In this document: positions 7,871 through 16,293 of the stretch, one piece after another
How the letters are laid out: every line of letters begins with the position of its first letter
How positions within the stretch are numbered: the first letter of the stretch is position 1
Assembly: GCA_036502025.1 (NCBI GenBank)
Contig: DASXZJ010000011.1
Coordinates: 1 to 53,229, forward strand
DNA from: Bog-473 sp036502025
Lineage (GTDB): Bacteria > Actinomycetota > Acidimicrobiia > Acidimicrobiales > RAAP-2
Direction of reading: 5' to 3'
DNA: 53,229 nucleotides
Made by a program: the position numbers and the translations under genes
The notes under the pieces: generated by a model
Seen by the model: the letters and a program-made list of their open reading frames with translations, nothing else
Databases searched by the model: none
What the model was told of the DNA's origin: nothing

Positions 7871-9151
7871 TTATGAACCCTGCCCGTAGGTCGTCGACCT
7901 GTCATCGGTACGCGCCGAACCGACGGCGGCCACGGCGGAGCGCAGATCGTTCACCAGGAACGGGACGGTCGCCGCGCTCCCGGCGTGGACCGTGGCGTGC
8001 AGAGAATCCGGGCGGTTTTGGCGGTCCAGGTACCACCCCTCGCGGCCGAGCCTCTCGCCGACGGCGAAGATGTCGAGCGCCTCTGGATCCTCGGCCCCGA
8101 AGGCCATGACGGTCCCCGGCGGGTCCCCGCGCACGGCCAAACGGTCGATGGACTCGATGCCCGCCCGCAACGTCAAGGCGGCGTCGTGGGCGGTGCGGGT
8201 GAGGTCGAGGTATCCGTCCCGTCCGATGTGCATGAGCGCGGCCCACGCGGCGGCGATGGGCCCGGCGGGCCGGGTGCCGGCCATGGCCGTGGAGGCGTAG
8301 AAACCACCGAGCCAGTCCGTAGTGACGAAGAGCTGTTTCCGGGCCAGCTCATGGGTCCGGTAGAGGATGACCGAGACGCCCTTGGAGGCGTAGCCGTACT
8401 TGTGCACGTCGGCGGAGATCGAGGTGACGCCGGGCAGGCGGAAGTCGAACGGCTCGGAGAATCGCCCGAGCTCGGCCAGGAAGGGAAGGAGGAATCCGCC
8501 CATGCAGGCGTCGACGTGGCAGAGGATGCCCCGCTCATGCGCCAGCGCGGCGATGTCGGCGATCGGGTCCACCACCCCGTGGGGGTAGGTGGGTGCCGAG
8601 CCGACCACCATGATGGTGGCTTCGGTACAGGCATCGGCCATGGTGCCGACATCCACTCGGTAGTCAGGGCCGACCGGCACGCGGACCAGCTCGATGTCGA
8701 AGTAGTCAGCCGCCTTGGTGAAGGCGGCATGGGCGCTCTCGGCCGCTACGACCTGAGGACGCGCGATGCCGCGCTCGTCGCGGGCCACGTCGCGAGCGGT
8801 CTTGACCGTCTGGAGCAGGCTCTCGGTCCCGCCCGAGGTGAGGTAGCCCTCCACGGCGCCACCGCTGGCCGGGTCGTCTGCTCCGAGCAGGCTGGCCGTG
8901 TTGCAGACGATGTCGTGTTGCATGGTGCCGATGCTCGGGAACGCCAGGACGTTCAGACCGTTCTCGGCGCTGTAGAGCGAGAGTGCGTCCTGGAGGAGTT
9001 CGTGCACCTCGTCTCCGGCCGAGTACACCAGGCTGAAGACCCGCCCGCCGCGCCAGTCCTGATCGTCCTGCTTCATCCTCAGGAGTTGCTGGAGCACCAC
9101 CTCGCGGGGCAGCCCGTGTTGGGGGAGCGGCGTGTGTGGGAAAACGTCCAT
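7871..9151 (-). CDS. PLP-dependent decarboxylase/lyase, sphingosine-1-phosphate lyase-like
   Basis: A 426-residue fold-type I PLP enzyme. The PLP lysine is Lys251 in SADVHKYGYASKG, the aspartate paired with the pyridine nitrogen is Asp214 in HVDACMGG, and TSGGTES near 105-111 binds the phosphate. This arrangement is typical of the sphingosine-1-phosphate lyase/glutamate-decarboxylase-like group; the overall layout is closer to S1P lyase. In bacteria such enzymes act on sphingoid phosphates or decarboxylate amino acids, and I cannot tell which applies. It starts 12 nt after the TauD-like dioxygenase, so the two form an operon. No membrane segment is evident. Confidence 0.82.
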   Translation of the reverse strand: MDVFPHTPLPQHGLPREVVLQQLLRMKQDDQDWRGGRVFSLVYSAGDEVHELLQDALSLYSAENGLNVLAFPSIGTMQHDIVCNTASLLGADDPASGGAVEGYLTSGGTESLLQTVKTARDVARDERGIARPQVVAAESAHAAFTKAADYFDIELVRVPVGPDYRVDVGTMADACTEATIMVVGSAPTYPHGVVDPIADIAALAHERGILCHVDACMGGFLLPFLAELGRFSEPFDFRLPGVTSISADVHKYGYASKGVSVILYRTHELARKQLFVTTDWLGGFYASTAMAGTRPAGPIAAAWAALMHIGRDGYLDLTRTAHDAALTLRAGIESIDRLAVRGDPPGTVMAFGAEDPEALDIFAVGERLGREGWYLDRQNRPDSLHATVHAGSAATVPFLVNDLRSAVAAVGSARTDDRSTTYGQGS

Positions 9152-9163
9152 CCTGGCGCGGTC

Positions 9164-10093
9164 TCAGTCCGCCAGGTTGTAGAGCGTGGAGTCGCCCTGC
9201 AGGGCGACGCTGGGTCGGCCGTCCAACCCGACGATCGGCGTGCCCGCCGTCGTGACCCGCTGCATCCGTCGCCGGGCGTCCCCGTAGTCGAAGATGGCGT
9301 AGTGCTGGGTGGCGCGGTTGTCCCAGATCGCCACGTCACCCACCTGCCAGGTCCACCGCACCACGTTCTCGGGACGCGTGACGTAGGACTGGAGGATCCG
9401 GATGAGGTCGACCGACTCGGCCGCGCCGTGCCCGACCAGACGGTGGGCGAACCCACCCAGTAACAAGGCGGGCTCTCCGGTTTCGCCATGGATGCGCACG
9501 ACGGGATGCTCGGTCTCGAAGACCTCCGAGACGAAGGCGGCCAGGTTGGCCAGGCGCACCTCGCCGATCTCGGCCCGCAATGCCACCACGTCGGCTCGGC
9601 CGTAGTCGTGACCGTTGGAGTGCACCGCCCGGAGTTGATCGGCCAGTTGTCGGAAGTCGTCGGGCAGGTCGGCATAGCCGGCCACCGTGTTGGCCCACAG
9701 TGTGTCGCCGCCGATCTCCGGCAGCACCATGGCCCGCAGGATCGAGAACATGGGTGGACGATCGACGAACGTCACGTCGGTGTGCCAGTGGTTGGCCGCA
9801 CCACCGGCCAGTGAGTCCAGGTCCAGGATCAGCTCCTCGCCGTCAACCACCGGCAGCGTCGGGTGGCCCTGGGTGAGTGGTCCGAGGCGGCGGGCGAAGT
9901 CGATCTGCTCGCGTGCGCTGAAGTCCTGCCGGCGGAAGAACACCACCCGGTGGGCCAGGAGCGCGGCGCGGATCTCCCCGATCTGGGGATCCGAGGCGCG
10001 GCCCAGGTCGACGCCGGTGAGCTCGGCGCCGATGCGGGCGCTCAGACGCCGCACCTGCACCCTCGTCCCCACCTCGCTTGTCTCGATCGCCAT
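9164..10093 (-). CDS. TauD/TfdA-family Fe(II)/2-oxoglutarate dioxygenase
   Basis: A 309-residue non-haem iron dioxygenase. The facial triad is visible as His104-x-Asp106 in NHWHTDVTF and the distal His264 in ATQHYAIFDY, followed by Arg residues (274-276) suited to 2-oxoglutarate binding. DNRATQH is the usual context for the distal histidine. It would hydroxylate a small substrate such as a sulfonate, carboxylate or amine, with succinate and CO2 as by-products. The Shine-Dalgarno GGGAGG lies 6 nt before the ATG. It is the first gene of a two-gene operon with the PLP enzyme, so one may make the other's substrate. Substrate unknown. Confidence 0.88.
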   Translation of the reverse strand: MAIETSEVGTRVQVRRLSARIGAELTGVDLGRASDPQIGEIRAALLAHRVVFFRRQDFSAREQIDFARRLGPLTQGHPTLPVVDGEELILDLDSLAGGAANHWHTDVTFVDRPPMFSILRAMVLPEIGGDTLWANTVAGYADLPDDFRQLADQLRAVHSNGHDYGRADVVALRAEIGEVRLANLAAFVSEVFETEHPVVRIHGETGEPALLLGGFAHRLVGHGAAESVDLIRILQSYVTRPENVVRWTWQVGDVAIWDNRATQHYAIFDYGDARRRMQRVTTAGTPIVGLDGRPSVALQGDSTLYNLAD

Positions 10094-10163
10094 CGCCTAC
10101 CTCCCGGGCCGGCTCATTCTGGGTCCTGCGGATCCCCTGGGCCAGCCGCACCGATTCCTGATG

Positions 10164-10178
10164 AAATCTCTCCGATTT
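10164..10178. promoter_or_regulatory. Inverted repeat between divergent dioxygenase and LLM genes
   Basis: AAATC (10164-10168) and GATTT (10174-10178) form a perfect 5-bp inverted repeat around a 5-nt spacer, in an AT-richer patch of a 148-bp divergent intergenic region. It could be an operator for either gene. The arms are short, so chance is possible. Confidence 0.3.
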
Positions 10179-10229
10179 GGAGTCTAGAGCGATCGTCGTC
10201 TCCCCCCGGGGTGGCGCAGGTCGGAAGAT

Positions 10230-10235
10230 TAGGGT
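10230..10235 (+). promoter_or_regulatory. -10 element, probably leaderless transcript
   Basis: TAGGGT ends 6 nt before the ATG at 10242. With a usual -10-to-start-site distance, transcription would begin at or next to the ATG. No Shine-Dalgarno is present. Confidence 0.5.
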
Positions 10236-10241
10236 CACGCC

Positions 10242-11150
10242 ATGAATTTCTGGGTTACCTACCCTCTGGTCGCGCATCCCTACAATCCCGAGTTTCTGAC
10301 CAAGTCGGCCCTGACCCGCTTCTGCCGGGCCGCCGAGGACGCGGGCTTCTCCGGCATCGGGTTCACCGATCATCCCGCTCCCACCGAGCGCTGGCTGCAG
10401 GCGGGCGGCCATGACGCCCTTGACCCGTTCACCGCGCTCTCCTTTTGCGCGGCGGTCACCGATCGGTTGCGGTTGATTCCCAACATCCTGGTGCTGCCCT
10501 ACCGCAATCCGTTCCTGGTGGCCAAGGCGGCGGCCACGCTGGACGCGCTCTCGGGCGGACGGTTCACCTTGGCGGTCGCCACCGGTTACCTGCGGGGCGA
10601 GTACCAGGCCTTGGGCGTCGATTTCGACCAGCGCAACGACCTCTTTGATGAAGCGGTCGAAGTCATCCGGGGCGTCTGGAGTCAGGACGCCTTCGCGCAC
10701 GAGGGGTCGACCTTCACGGCCAAGGGGCAGACGGCCAATCCGAAGCCCGACCCCCAGCCTCCGATCTGGATCGGGGGAAACAGTCGGTTGTCGCGGCGCC
10801 GGGTAGCCCGGTACGGCGACGGCTGGAGCCCCTTCCCCGCCCCCCGCCAGCTGGCGCAGACCGCCAAGTCGGCGCGCCTCGAGACCATCGATGACCTCCG
10901 TCCCATGCTCGACGAGCTCTGGCAATTCATGGAGGAGGCCGGGCGCGATCCCGCGACGATCGACGTTTCCTTCGGCTCAGGCGCCGGTGGCGACCCCGGC
11001 AGTGAGCGGTTCAATCCCGCCGCGCAGCTCGAGGCGGTCGCCGCGCTGCGCGGGCTCGGGGTCACCTGGTCGGGTGTCGGCGTACCGGGTGATTCGCTCG
11101 ATCACGCCGTCGAGGCGCTGCAGCGCTTCGGTGAGTCGGTGATCACGTGA
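10242..11150 (+). CDS. LLM-class (luciferase-like, F420-type) oxidoreductase
   Basis: A 302-residue luciferase-like TIM-barrel enzyme. FTDHP near 43-47, the hydrophobic strand with LIPNILVLPYRNP near 85, LSGGRFTLAVATGYLRGEY near 110 and PPIWIGGNS near 170 are the conserved strands that line the flavin/F420 pocket in the Rv2161c-like subgroup. It probably uses reduced or oxidised F420 for hydride transfer, though an FMN-dependent monooxygenase cannot be excluded. It is monocistronic, divergent from the dioxygenase, and ends 4 nt before the convergent aldehyde dehydrogenase stop. The leaderless-type promoter decides the start. Confidence 0.87.
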   Translation: MNFWVTYPLVAHPYNPEFLTKSALTRFCRAAEDAGFSGIGFTDHPAPTERWLQAGGHDALDPFTALSFCAAVTDRLRLIPNILVLPYRNPFLVAKAAATLDALSGGRFTLAVATGYLRGEYQALGVDFDQRNDLFDEAVEVIRGVWSQDAFAHEGSTFTAKGQTANPKPDPQPPIWIGGNSRLSRRRVARYGDGWSPFPAPRQLAQTAKSARLETIDDLRPMLDELWQFMEEAGRDPATIDVSFGSGAGGDPGSERFNPAAQLEAVAALRGLGVTWSGVGVPGDSLDHAVEALQRFGESVIT

Positions 11151-11154
11151 TCCT

Positions 11155-12624
11155 CTAGGACGTCCAGATGATGGCCTGGGGCTCGGAGTAGGCCAGCAAC
11201 CCGAAGTCCCCGCCGTCCCGGCCGACGCCGCTCATCTTGAAGCCGCCGAAGGGGGCGTCATGGTTGCGCTGCGCCGTGTTGATGCCCACGTGGCCGGCCT
11301 GCAGCTGCTTGGCCGCCCGCAGCGCGCGAGCGCCGTCCTTCGAGAACACGTAGTCGTAGAGTCCGAACTCGGTGTCGTTGGCGATGGCGATCCCCTCCTC
11401 CTCATCGTCAAAGGGGATCATGGTGATGACCGGGCCGAAGATCTCCTCGCGGGCCACCCGCATGGTGTTGTCACCGGTGATGAGGGTGGGGGCCACGTAG
11501 AAGCCCGTTGGCAGGTCCGGGCGTTCGCCTCCCAGCACCACCTCCCCACCGTCCCCCACTGCCGTCGCGATGTGCGCCTCGATCCGATCGCGCTGCGCGG
11601 CCGAGATCACCGGACCGATGATGGTGGCGCTGTCGGTCGGGTCCCCGACCTTGAGGTACCCCGCCATCTGCACCAGCCCGTCGCGGACCTGCTCGAACAC
11701 GCTGCGGTGCACCACGGCGCGGGTCGGCGCCGTGCAGATCTGCCCCGAATGGAAGGACCAGGTCGATCCGATGCAGCCGATGGCCGCCTTCACGTCGGCG
11801 TCGTCGAACACCACACAGGCACCCTTGCCGCCGAGCTCGAGCAGGAGCCGCTTCATCGTCCGCGAAGCCTTCTCGGCGATGGTGACGCCGACCTGGGTGG
11901 ACCCGGTGAAGCTGACGCAGTCGACCTGATCGGAGTCGACCAGGGCGGCCGACGCGGTAGGGCCGTCGCCGTTCACCAGGTTGACCACTCCGGGTGGGAA
12001 GCCGACCTCGTGGAGGATGCGCACAAGCTCGATGACGGCCAGCGGGTCCTGGGGGGCCGGCTTGACGACCACGGTGTTGCCGGCGGCCAGCGCGGGGGCC
12101 ACCTTGCCCGCCATGTTGACCATGGGGAAGTTGTACGACGTGATGCAGGCGACCACACCGACCGGCTGCCGGTTGATCATGCCGCCGATGATCCCCCCGG
12201 GGGCGAGTGGCGTGGCCTGGGCCGACTGGGGCAGCAGAGGGATCTGCAGCACCTGGCGGGGATCCCGGGCGTAGCGTTCGAAGCGGTCGGCCGCCACCGG
12301 CACCTGCATGCGCGAGCCCACCGTGGCGGTCGCCCCGGTCTCGGCAATTACCAGGGGGAGGAGCTCGGCCGACTTGGCCCTGATGGCCGCGGCAGCATCG
12401 CGCATCAGGGCCCCACGGTCCTCGACCGACCAGGCGGCCCAGGCGGCTTGCGCCTCCTTGGCCGCGACCGCCGCGGCCATCGCGTCCGCTGCGCTGGCGT
12501 TGGGCGCCTGGCCCACCACCCCTTCGGTGGCCGGGTTGATGACGTCGTAGGTGCCGTCGGACGCCTCGACCCACTTCCCCCCGATGAGGAGTTGGGTCTC
12601 GTTGCGGTTGGGGTTCTGGGCCAT
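11155..12624 (-). CDS. NAD(P)-dependent aldehyde dehydrogenase
   Basis: A 489-residue aldehyde dehydrogenase of normal length. The catalytic Cys is in GQICTAPTR, the general-base Glu in LELGGKGA, and the cofactor loop in FTGSTQVG. The ATG at 12624 is chosen because an AGGGAG ribosome binding site lies about 7 nt upstream; a longer frame to 12702 would run through an operator-like palindrome. The protein oxidises an aldehyde to the acid. The substrate is unknown; the shared palindrome upstream (12653-12677) suggests it belongs to the same regulon as the steroid/CoA genes and may handle a degradation aldehyde. Confidence 0.92.
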   Translation of the reverse strand: MAQNPNRNETQLLIGGKWVEASDGTYDVINPATEGVVGQAPNASAADAMAAAVAAKEAQAAWAAWSVEDRGALMRDAAAAIRAKSAELLPLVIAETGATATVGSRMQVPVAADRFERYARDPRQVLQIPLLPQSAQATPLAPGGIIGGMINRQPVGVVACITSYNFPMVNMAGKVAPALAAGNTVVVKPAPQDPLAVIELVRILHEVGFPPGVVNLVNGDGPTASAALVDSDQVDCVSFTGSTQVGVTIAEKASRTMKRLLLELGGKGACVVFDDADVKAAIGCIGSTWSFHSGQICTAPTRAVVHRSVFEQVRDGLVQMAGYLKVGDPTDSATIIGPVISAAQRDRIEAHIATAVGDGGEVVLGGERPDLPTGFYVAPTLITGDNTMRVAREEIFGPVITMIPFDDEEEGIAIANDTEFGLYDYVFSKDGARALRAAKQLQAGHVGINTAQRNHDAPFGGFKMSGVGRDGGDFGLLAYSEPQAIIWTS

Positions 12625-12652
12625 GTGTGCGCTCCCTGTCGGGCGGTGCCAG

Positions 12653-12677
12653 AAGATCTGACGGTGCGTCACATCTT
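12653..12677. promoter_or_regulatory. Operator-like palindrome, CTGACG-N3-CGTCAC class
   Basis: The core CTGACG-GTG-CGTCAC lies at 12658-12672. The symmetry extends outward: AAGAT (12653-12657) pairs with ATCTT (12673-12677), giving 10 of 11 matched positions per arm around a 3-nt centre. It is 28 bp upstream of the aldehyde dehydrogenase ATG and about 100 bp from the divergent DUF35 gene. Four other sites in the window share the core. Confidence 0.65.
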
Positions 12678-12778
12678 GATCTGCTCGTCGCCTCCCCGCC
12701 AAAATCGCAGTTGGGACGGTATGTCGGGCCGGCGCCGCACCCGTTTCGCCTCAGCGGGACCAGTGCCAGACTGGGTGC

Positions 12779-13249
12779 ATGACGTCCGGGACGGTGCCAG
12801 CGGGGACCGAGGGGTTCCTCATCCCGCCGAGCGACGACGAGACCCTCGGGTTCTGGGAAGGCACGGCGGCGGGCGAGCTGCGGGTCCAGGCCTGCGGCGC
12901 CTGCGGGGCCCTCCGGTTCCCGCCGCGGGTGATGTGCCCCAACTGCCAGTCGACCGAGCGGCTGTGGCGCCGCGTCGCCGGGACCGGCACGATCTGGTCG
13001 TTTGTGGTGGCCCACCCGCCGCTCTTGCCGGCCTACGCCCCCTTCGCCCCCTTTCCCGTCATCACGGTCACCCTCAGCGAGGATCCGGCGCTCCGTATGG
13101 TGGGGAACCTGGTCAGCCGGCCCGAGGGCGCCATCAACGAGATCGATCCGGTCACCATCGTGATCGGGGAGCCGGTCCAGGTGGTCTTCAGCGCCCGGCG
13201 CCGCCCCGACGGGTCCCTGGTCGTTTTGCCTGCCTGGACGAGGGCGTGA
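12779..13249 (+). CDS. DUF35 OB-fold/zinc-ribbon protein
   Basis: A 156-residue acyl-CoA-associated OB-fold protein. The zinc ribbon has Cys pairs in QACGACGALRF and VMCPNCQS, followed by an OB-fold beginning at GTGTIWSFVVAHP. These proteins usually bind a thiolase or Ltp-type lyase or an acyl-CoA hydratase and are needed for its activity. Here no thiolase gene is adjacent, so the partner is likely encoded elsewhere, for example in the Ltp clusters downstream. It is divergent from the aldehyde dehydrogenase across the palindrome-containing spacer. Confidence 0.85.
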   Translation: MTSGTVPAGTEGFLIPPSDDETLGFWEGTAAGELRVQACGACGALRFPPRVMCPNCQSTERLWRRVAGTGTIWSFVVAHPPLLPAYAPFAPFPVITVTLSEDPALRMVGNLVSRPEGAINEIDPVTIVIGEPVQVVFSARRRPDGSLVVLPAWTRA

Positions 13250-13329
13250 GGCGGGGCCCGCGACATCGATCCTGACTTGGTGACTTTCGACCCATCGCAA
13301 GATTCTCCGATTACGGTCATTCTCAGTGC

Positions 13330-15189
13330 ATGAGGGATGAACGGAGTTTCAAAGCAATGACTATTGCAGATGACCTGTCTCCTGAGGTGGAGCCGAAGCC
13401 GGCTCCTCCCCCCCGAAAGGCCCACGCGATGGACGGCGTCGTCGGCGACACGGTTCTCGGTAGTGCCGACGTCTCCCGGGCGCGCGAGCGCCGCCGGCAC
13501 ACCCGGCTCCGGCGCCTCGTCGCCCTGCTCGGGTTGGTCTTCGGGTGGGTCCTCATCCGGACCACGACCGGTCATGGGATCTTCCCCTCGTTGGGCGCGC
13601 CGCACTGGTTGGTGCCCCTGCTCCCGGCGTTCATCATCGTCCTCATGCTGGGGGCTGTCATGGCCGGACCGTTCCTCGGAGCGGGACGATCGCCCCACAC
13701 CCTCATCCGTCCGGGGGAGACCACGGTCGGTCTGGACGACGTCGTGGGCATCGACGGCATCAAGGCCGAAGTGATCCGGTCGATAAACCTCTTTCTGGCC
13801 CACCAGACGTTCCGCGACTCCATGGGTGGCTCGGCGCGTCGCGGCGTCCTCTTCGAAGGCCCACCGGGAACCGGGAAGACCTTCGTCGCCAAGGCCATGG
13901 CCAAGGAAGCACAGGTGCCGTTCCTGTTCGTGTCGGCCTCGGCCTTCCAGTCGATGTACTTCGGCCAGACCAACCGCAAGATCAGGTCCTTCTTCAAGCA
14001 GTTGCGCAAGTACGCCCGCACCGAAGGTGGTGCGATCGGGTTCATCGAGGAGATCGATGCCATCGGTGCCTCGCGCCGCGGCCAGGGAAGCGGCGCCAGC
14101 GAAGGCGTCACCGGAGTGGTCAATGAGCTCTTGGTCCAGCTCCAGTCCTTCGACACCCCGACGCGTGGTCAACGCTTCCGCAACCTCTGGATCGACGGGG
14201 TCAACCGGTACCTGCCCGATCACCTGAGGCTGCGCAAGCCGGCCGTGGTGCCGGCCAACGTCCTGGTCGTCGGCGCCACCAACCGCAAGGACGACCTCGA
14301 CCCCGCGCTCATCCGGCCGGGCCGCTTCGATCGTTCGATCTACTTCGGTCTGCCTGGTCGCAAGGCGCGGGCGGACATCGTCGCCTACTACCTGGGCCGC
14401 AAGGCGCACGCCGAGGACCTCGACGAGCATGGCGCAGTCGACGCCGTGGCCGGCATGACCTTCGGGTACTCCCCGGCCGCCCTGGAGCGCCTCATGGATG
14501 AGGCCCTGGTGGTCGCGCTCACCCATGGCCGCAACGTCATGACCATGTCCGACGTGGCTGAAGCCAAGATGCTGGTGGAGCTCGGCGTGACCGATGCCAC
14601 CGTCTACACCAAGGACGAGCGCATCCGGGTCGCCACCCACGAGGCCGGCCACGCCACCGTGGCCTACTTCGTCGGCCAGAGCCGTCAGCTCGATGTGCTC
14701 TCCATCGTCAAGCGACGTGACTCGCTCGGCCTGCTGCAGCACTCCGACATCGAGGAGCGCTTCACGCAGAGCAAGGACGAGTTGAACGCCCTGCTCCAGA
14801 TCGCCATGGGCGGCATGGTGGCTGAGGAGCACTGGTTCGACGAGGTGTCGACCGGGCCGTCCTCCGACCTGATGGCGGCGACCACCATCGGCGCGCAGAT
14901 GATCGGCGCCTGTGGCATGGGGAATTCGCTGATCTCGGTGGCAGCGGCGGTCGGGCCTCTGGGCGGCGGGCTGGTTGACAAGGTGCTGGCCGACAAGGCG
15001 GCCCGGGCCGAGCTCGACACCCTGCTGCAGCGGTCCTGCGACGTGGCCATGCGGATCGTCACCGAGCACAGCGACGTCGTCGAGGCCCTGCGGGACGCCT
15101 TGCTCGATCGCGACGAGCTCGTCGGCACCGAGATCGCCGACGTGATCGACGGGCGTCTGGCTGAGCTTCAGCTCCACCCCCAGATGTAG
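13330..15189 (+). CDS. FtsH-like membrane AAA+ metalloprotease, variant
   Basis: A 619-residue protein (numbering from the ATG at 13330). Two membrane segments (about 62-79 and 92-115) are separated by only about a dozen residues, so the usual FtsH periplasmic domain is missing. Walker A GPPGTGKT is at 177-184; Walker B reads FIEEID (238-243), with Glu240 where FtsH has Asp. The pore-loop region is MYFGQ (209-213), and the arginine-finger segment RPGRFDR is at 329-335. The peptidase zinc site is intact: HEAGH at 437-441 and Asp513. An extra stretch of about 35 residues (275-310) interrupts the AAA domain. ATG 13357 with GGAG 10 nt upstream is an alternative start that keeps all domains. It is probably a membrane protease distinct from housekeeping FtsH. 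Confidence 0.88.
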   Translation: MRDERSFKAMTIADDLSPEVEPKPAPPPRKAHAMDGVVGDTVLGSADVSRARERRRHTRLRRLVALLGLVFGWVLIRTTTGHGIFPSLGAPHWLVPLLPAFIIVLMLGAVMAGPFLGAGRSPHTLIRPGETTVGLDDVVGIDGIKAEVIRSINLFLAHQTFRDSMGGSARRGVLFEGPPGTGKTFVAKAMAKEAQVPFLFVSASAFQSMYFGQTNRKIRSFFKQLRKYARTEGGAIGFIEEIDAIGASRRGQGSGASEGVTGVVNELLVQLQSFDTPTRGQRFRNLWIDGVNRYLPDHLRLRKPAVVPANVLVVGATNRKDDLDPALIRPGRFDRSIYFGLPGRKARADIVAYYLGRKAHAEDLDEHGAVDAVAGMTFGYSPAALERLMDEALVVALTHGRNVMTMSDVAEAKMLVELGVTDATVYTKDERIRVATHEAGHATVAYFVGQSRQLDVLSIVKRRDSLGLLQHSDIEERFTQSKDELNALLQIAMGGMVAEEHWFDEVSTGPSSDLMAATTIGAQMIGACGMGNSLISVAAAVGPLGGGLVDKVLADKAARAELDTLLQRSCDVAMRIVTEHSDVVEALRDALLDRDELVGTEIADVIDGRLAELQLHPQM

Positions 15190-15206
15190 CCGCCCCTTCG
15201 GGGCGG
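15190..15206. terminator. Bidirectional hairpin terminator
   Basis: CCGCCCC, a TTC loop and GGGGCGG form a perfect 7-bp stem starting directly after the FtsH-like stop codon and 9 bp before the convergent oxidoreductase stop. There is no long T-tract, as is common in actinobacteria. Confidence 0.7.
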
Positions 15207-15214
15207 TTCGCTGG

Positions 15215-16228
15215 TCAGAGGGCGACGATGACCTTGCCGATGTTGCCGCCCGTGAACAGCAGGTTCAGCGCGTCGGGCGCCGAGGCGAGGCCGTCGACGA
15301 TGTGCTCGGCATGGCGCAGCTTGCCCTCGGCCAACCAGCCGAGCATGACCGCCTGGGCCTCACCGAAGCGCGCGGCATAGTCGAGGATGATGAAGCCCTC
15401 CATGCGGCCCCGGCGTCCGATGAGGGCGCGGTAGTTCCCGGGTCCTGCCGGGCGGCCCGGTTGGTTGTAGGTCGAGATGGCGCCACAGAGCACCACGCGG
15501 CCGCGCCGGGCGAGCAGGCCCAGACAGGTGTCGAGGATCTCACCGCCCACGTTGTCGAAGTACAGGTCGATGCCCTCAGGGCATGCCGCGCGCAGGCGCG
15601 GGCCGACTGGCTCGGTCTTGTAGTTGATCGCCTCGTCGAATCCGAGTTGGTCGACGATCCAGCGGCACTTCTCGTCGGTTCCGGCCAGACCCACCACTTT
15701 TCCGGCTCCCTTGAGCTTGGCGATCTGTCCCACGGCCGATCCCGTGGCGCCGGCCGCCCCCGAGATCACCACGGTGTCGCCCTCCTCGAGCGCACCCACG
15801 TCGAGCAGCCCGAAGTAGGCCGTCATGCCGTTCACTCCGAACAAGTTGAGGGCCAGGGCTGGCTCGACCCCCGGCGGCAGCGTCTGTAGCGCCCCGCCGT
15901 CCGCCTCCGGGTCCGCGATGACGTAGTCCTGCCAACCGAGCATGCCGAACACCAGGTCCCCCTTCTGGTGACGCGGGCTGTTGGAGGACACGATCTCGCC
16001 GATGCCCGCACCGCGGATCACCTCGCCGATCCCTATGGGCGGCAGGTAGCCGGGTGCGTCGTCCATCCAGGTGCGGATGGTCGGATCGATGGAGAGGTAC
16101 CGCACCCGCACCAGGGCCTCGCCTGGGCCCGGCTCGGGAACGGGTGCGTCGTCTTGGCGGACGACAGAGGCGTCCACCATGCCCGAGGGGCGTTCAGCCA
16201 GGAGCAGTCTTCGGTTCACGTCGGGCAT
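15215..16228 (-). CDS. NADP-dependent alkenal/one oxidoreductase (MDR superfamily)
   Basis: A 337-residue zinc-independent medium-chain reductase of the leukotriene-B4 dehydrogenase/CurA type. Marker segments are DPTIRTWM near 48, GVNGMTAYFGL near 130, the Rossmann loop SGAAGATGSAVGQIAK near 155-170, YFDNVGGE near 217 and the final GGNIGKVIV. It should reduce the double bond of an alpha,beta-unsaturated ketone or aldehyde with NADPH. A TAGGTT -10 element 6 nt before the ATG suggests a leaderless transcript. It is monocistronic and convergent with the FtsH-like gene. The physiological substrate is unknown. Confidence 0.9.
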   Translation of the reverse strand: MPDVNRRLLLAERPSGMVDASVVRQDDAPVPEPGPGEALVRVRYLSIDPTIRTWMDDAPGYLPPIGIGEVIRGAGIGEIVSSNSPRHQKGDLVFGMLGWQDYVIADPEADGGALQTLPPGVEPALALNLFGVNGMTAYFGLLDVGALEEGDTVVISGAAGATGSAVGQIAKLKGAGKVVGLAGTDEKCRWIVDQLGFDEAINYKTEPVGPRLRAACPEGIDLYFDNVGGEILDTCLGLLARRGRVVLCGAISTYNQPGRPAGPGNYRALIGRRGRMEGFIILDYAARFGEAQAVMLGWLAEGKLRHAEHIVDGLASAPDALNLLFTGGNIGKVIVAL

Positions 16229-16234
16229 CGGACC

Positions 16235-16240
16235 AACCTA
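16235..16240 (-). promoter_or_regulatory. -10 element, probably leaderless transcript
   Basis: Read on the minus strand, TAGGTT ends 6 nt before the ATG at 16228. It supports this start and a leaderless transcript. Confidence 0.5.
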
Positions 16241-16279
16241 TAGCTCGCTCTCGCCGGCGCACCGGATCGATGATTCAGC

Positions 16280-16285
16280 TACCTT
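16280..16285 (+). promoter_or_regulatory. -10 element, probably leaderless transcript
   Basis: TACCTT ends 8 nt before the ATG at 16294. It favours that ATG over the in-frame ATG at 16270. Confidence 0.4.
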
Positions 16286-16293
16286 CGGCGGCT

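Noticed and set aside
11260..13275. 671-codon plus-strand frame over the aldehyde dehydrogenase
   Set aside because: It is antisense to a clear aldehyde dehydrogenase and crosses the operator; no recognisable motif.
15190..15206. CCGCCCC/GGGGCGG as a regulatory operator
   Set aside because: It sits between two stop codons of convergent genes, so a terminator is the simpler reading.
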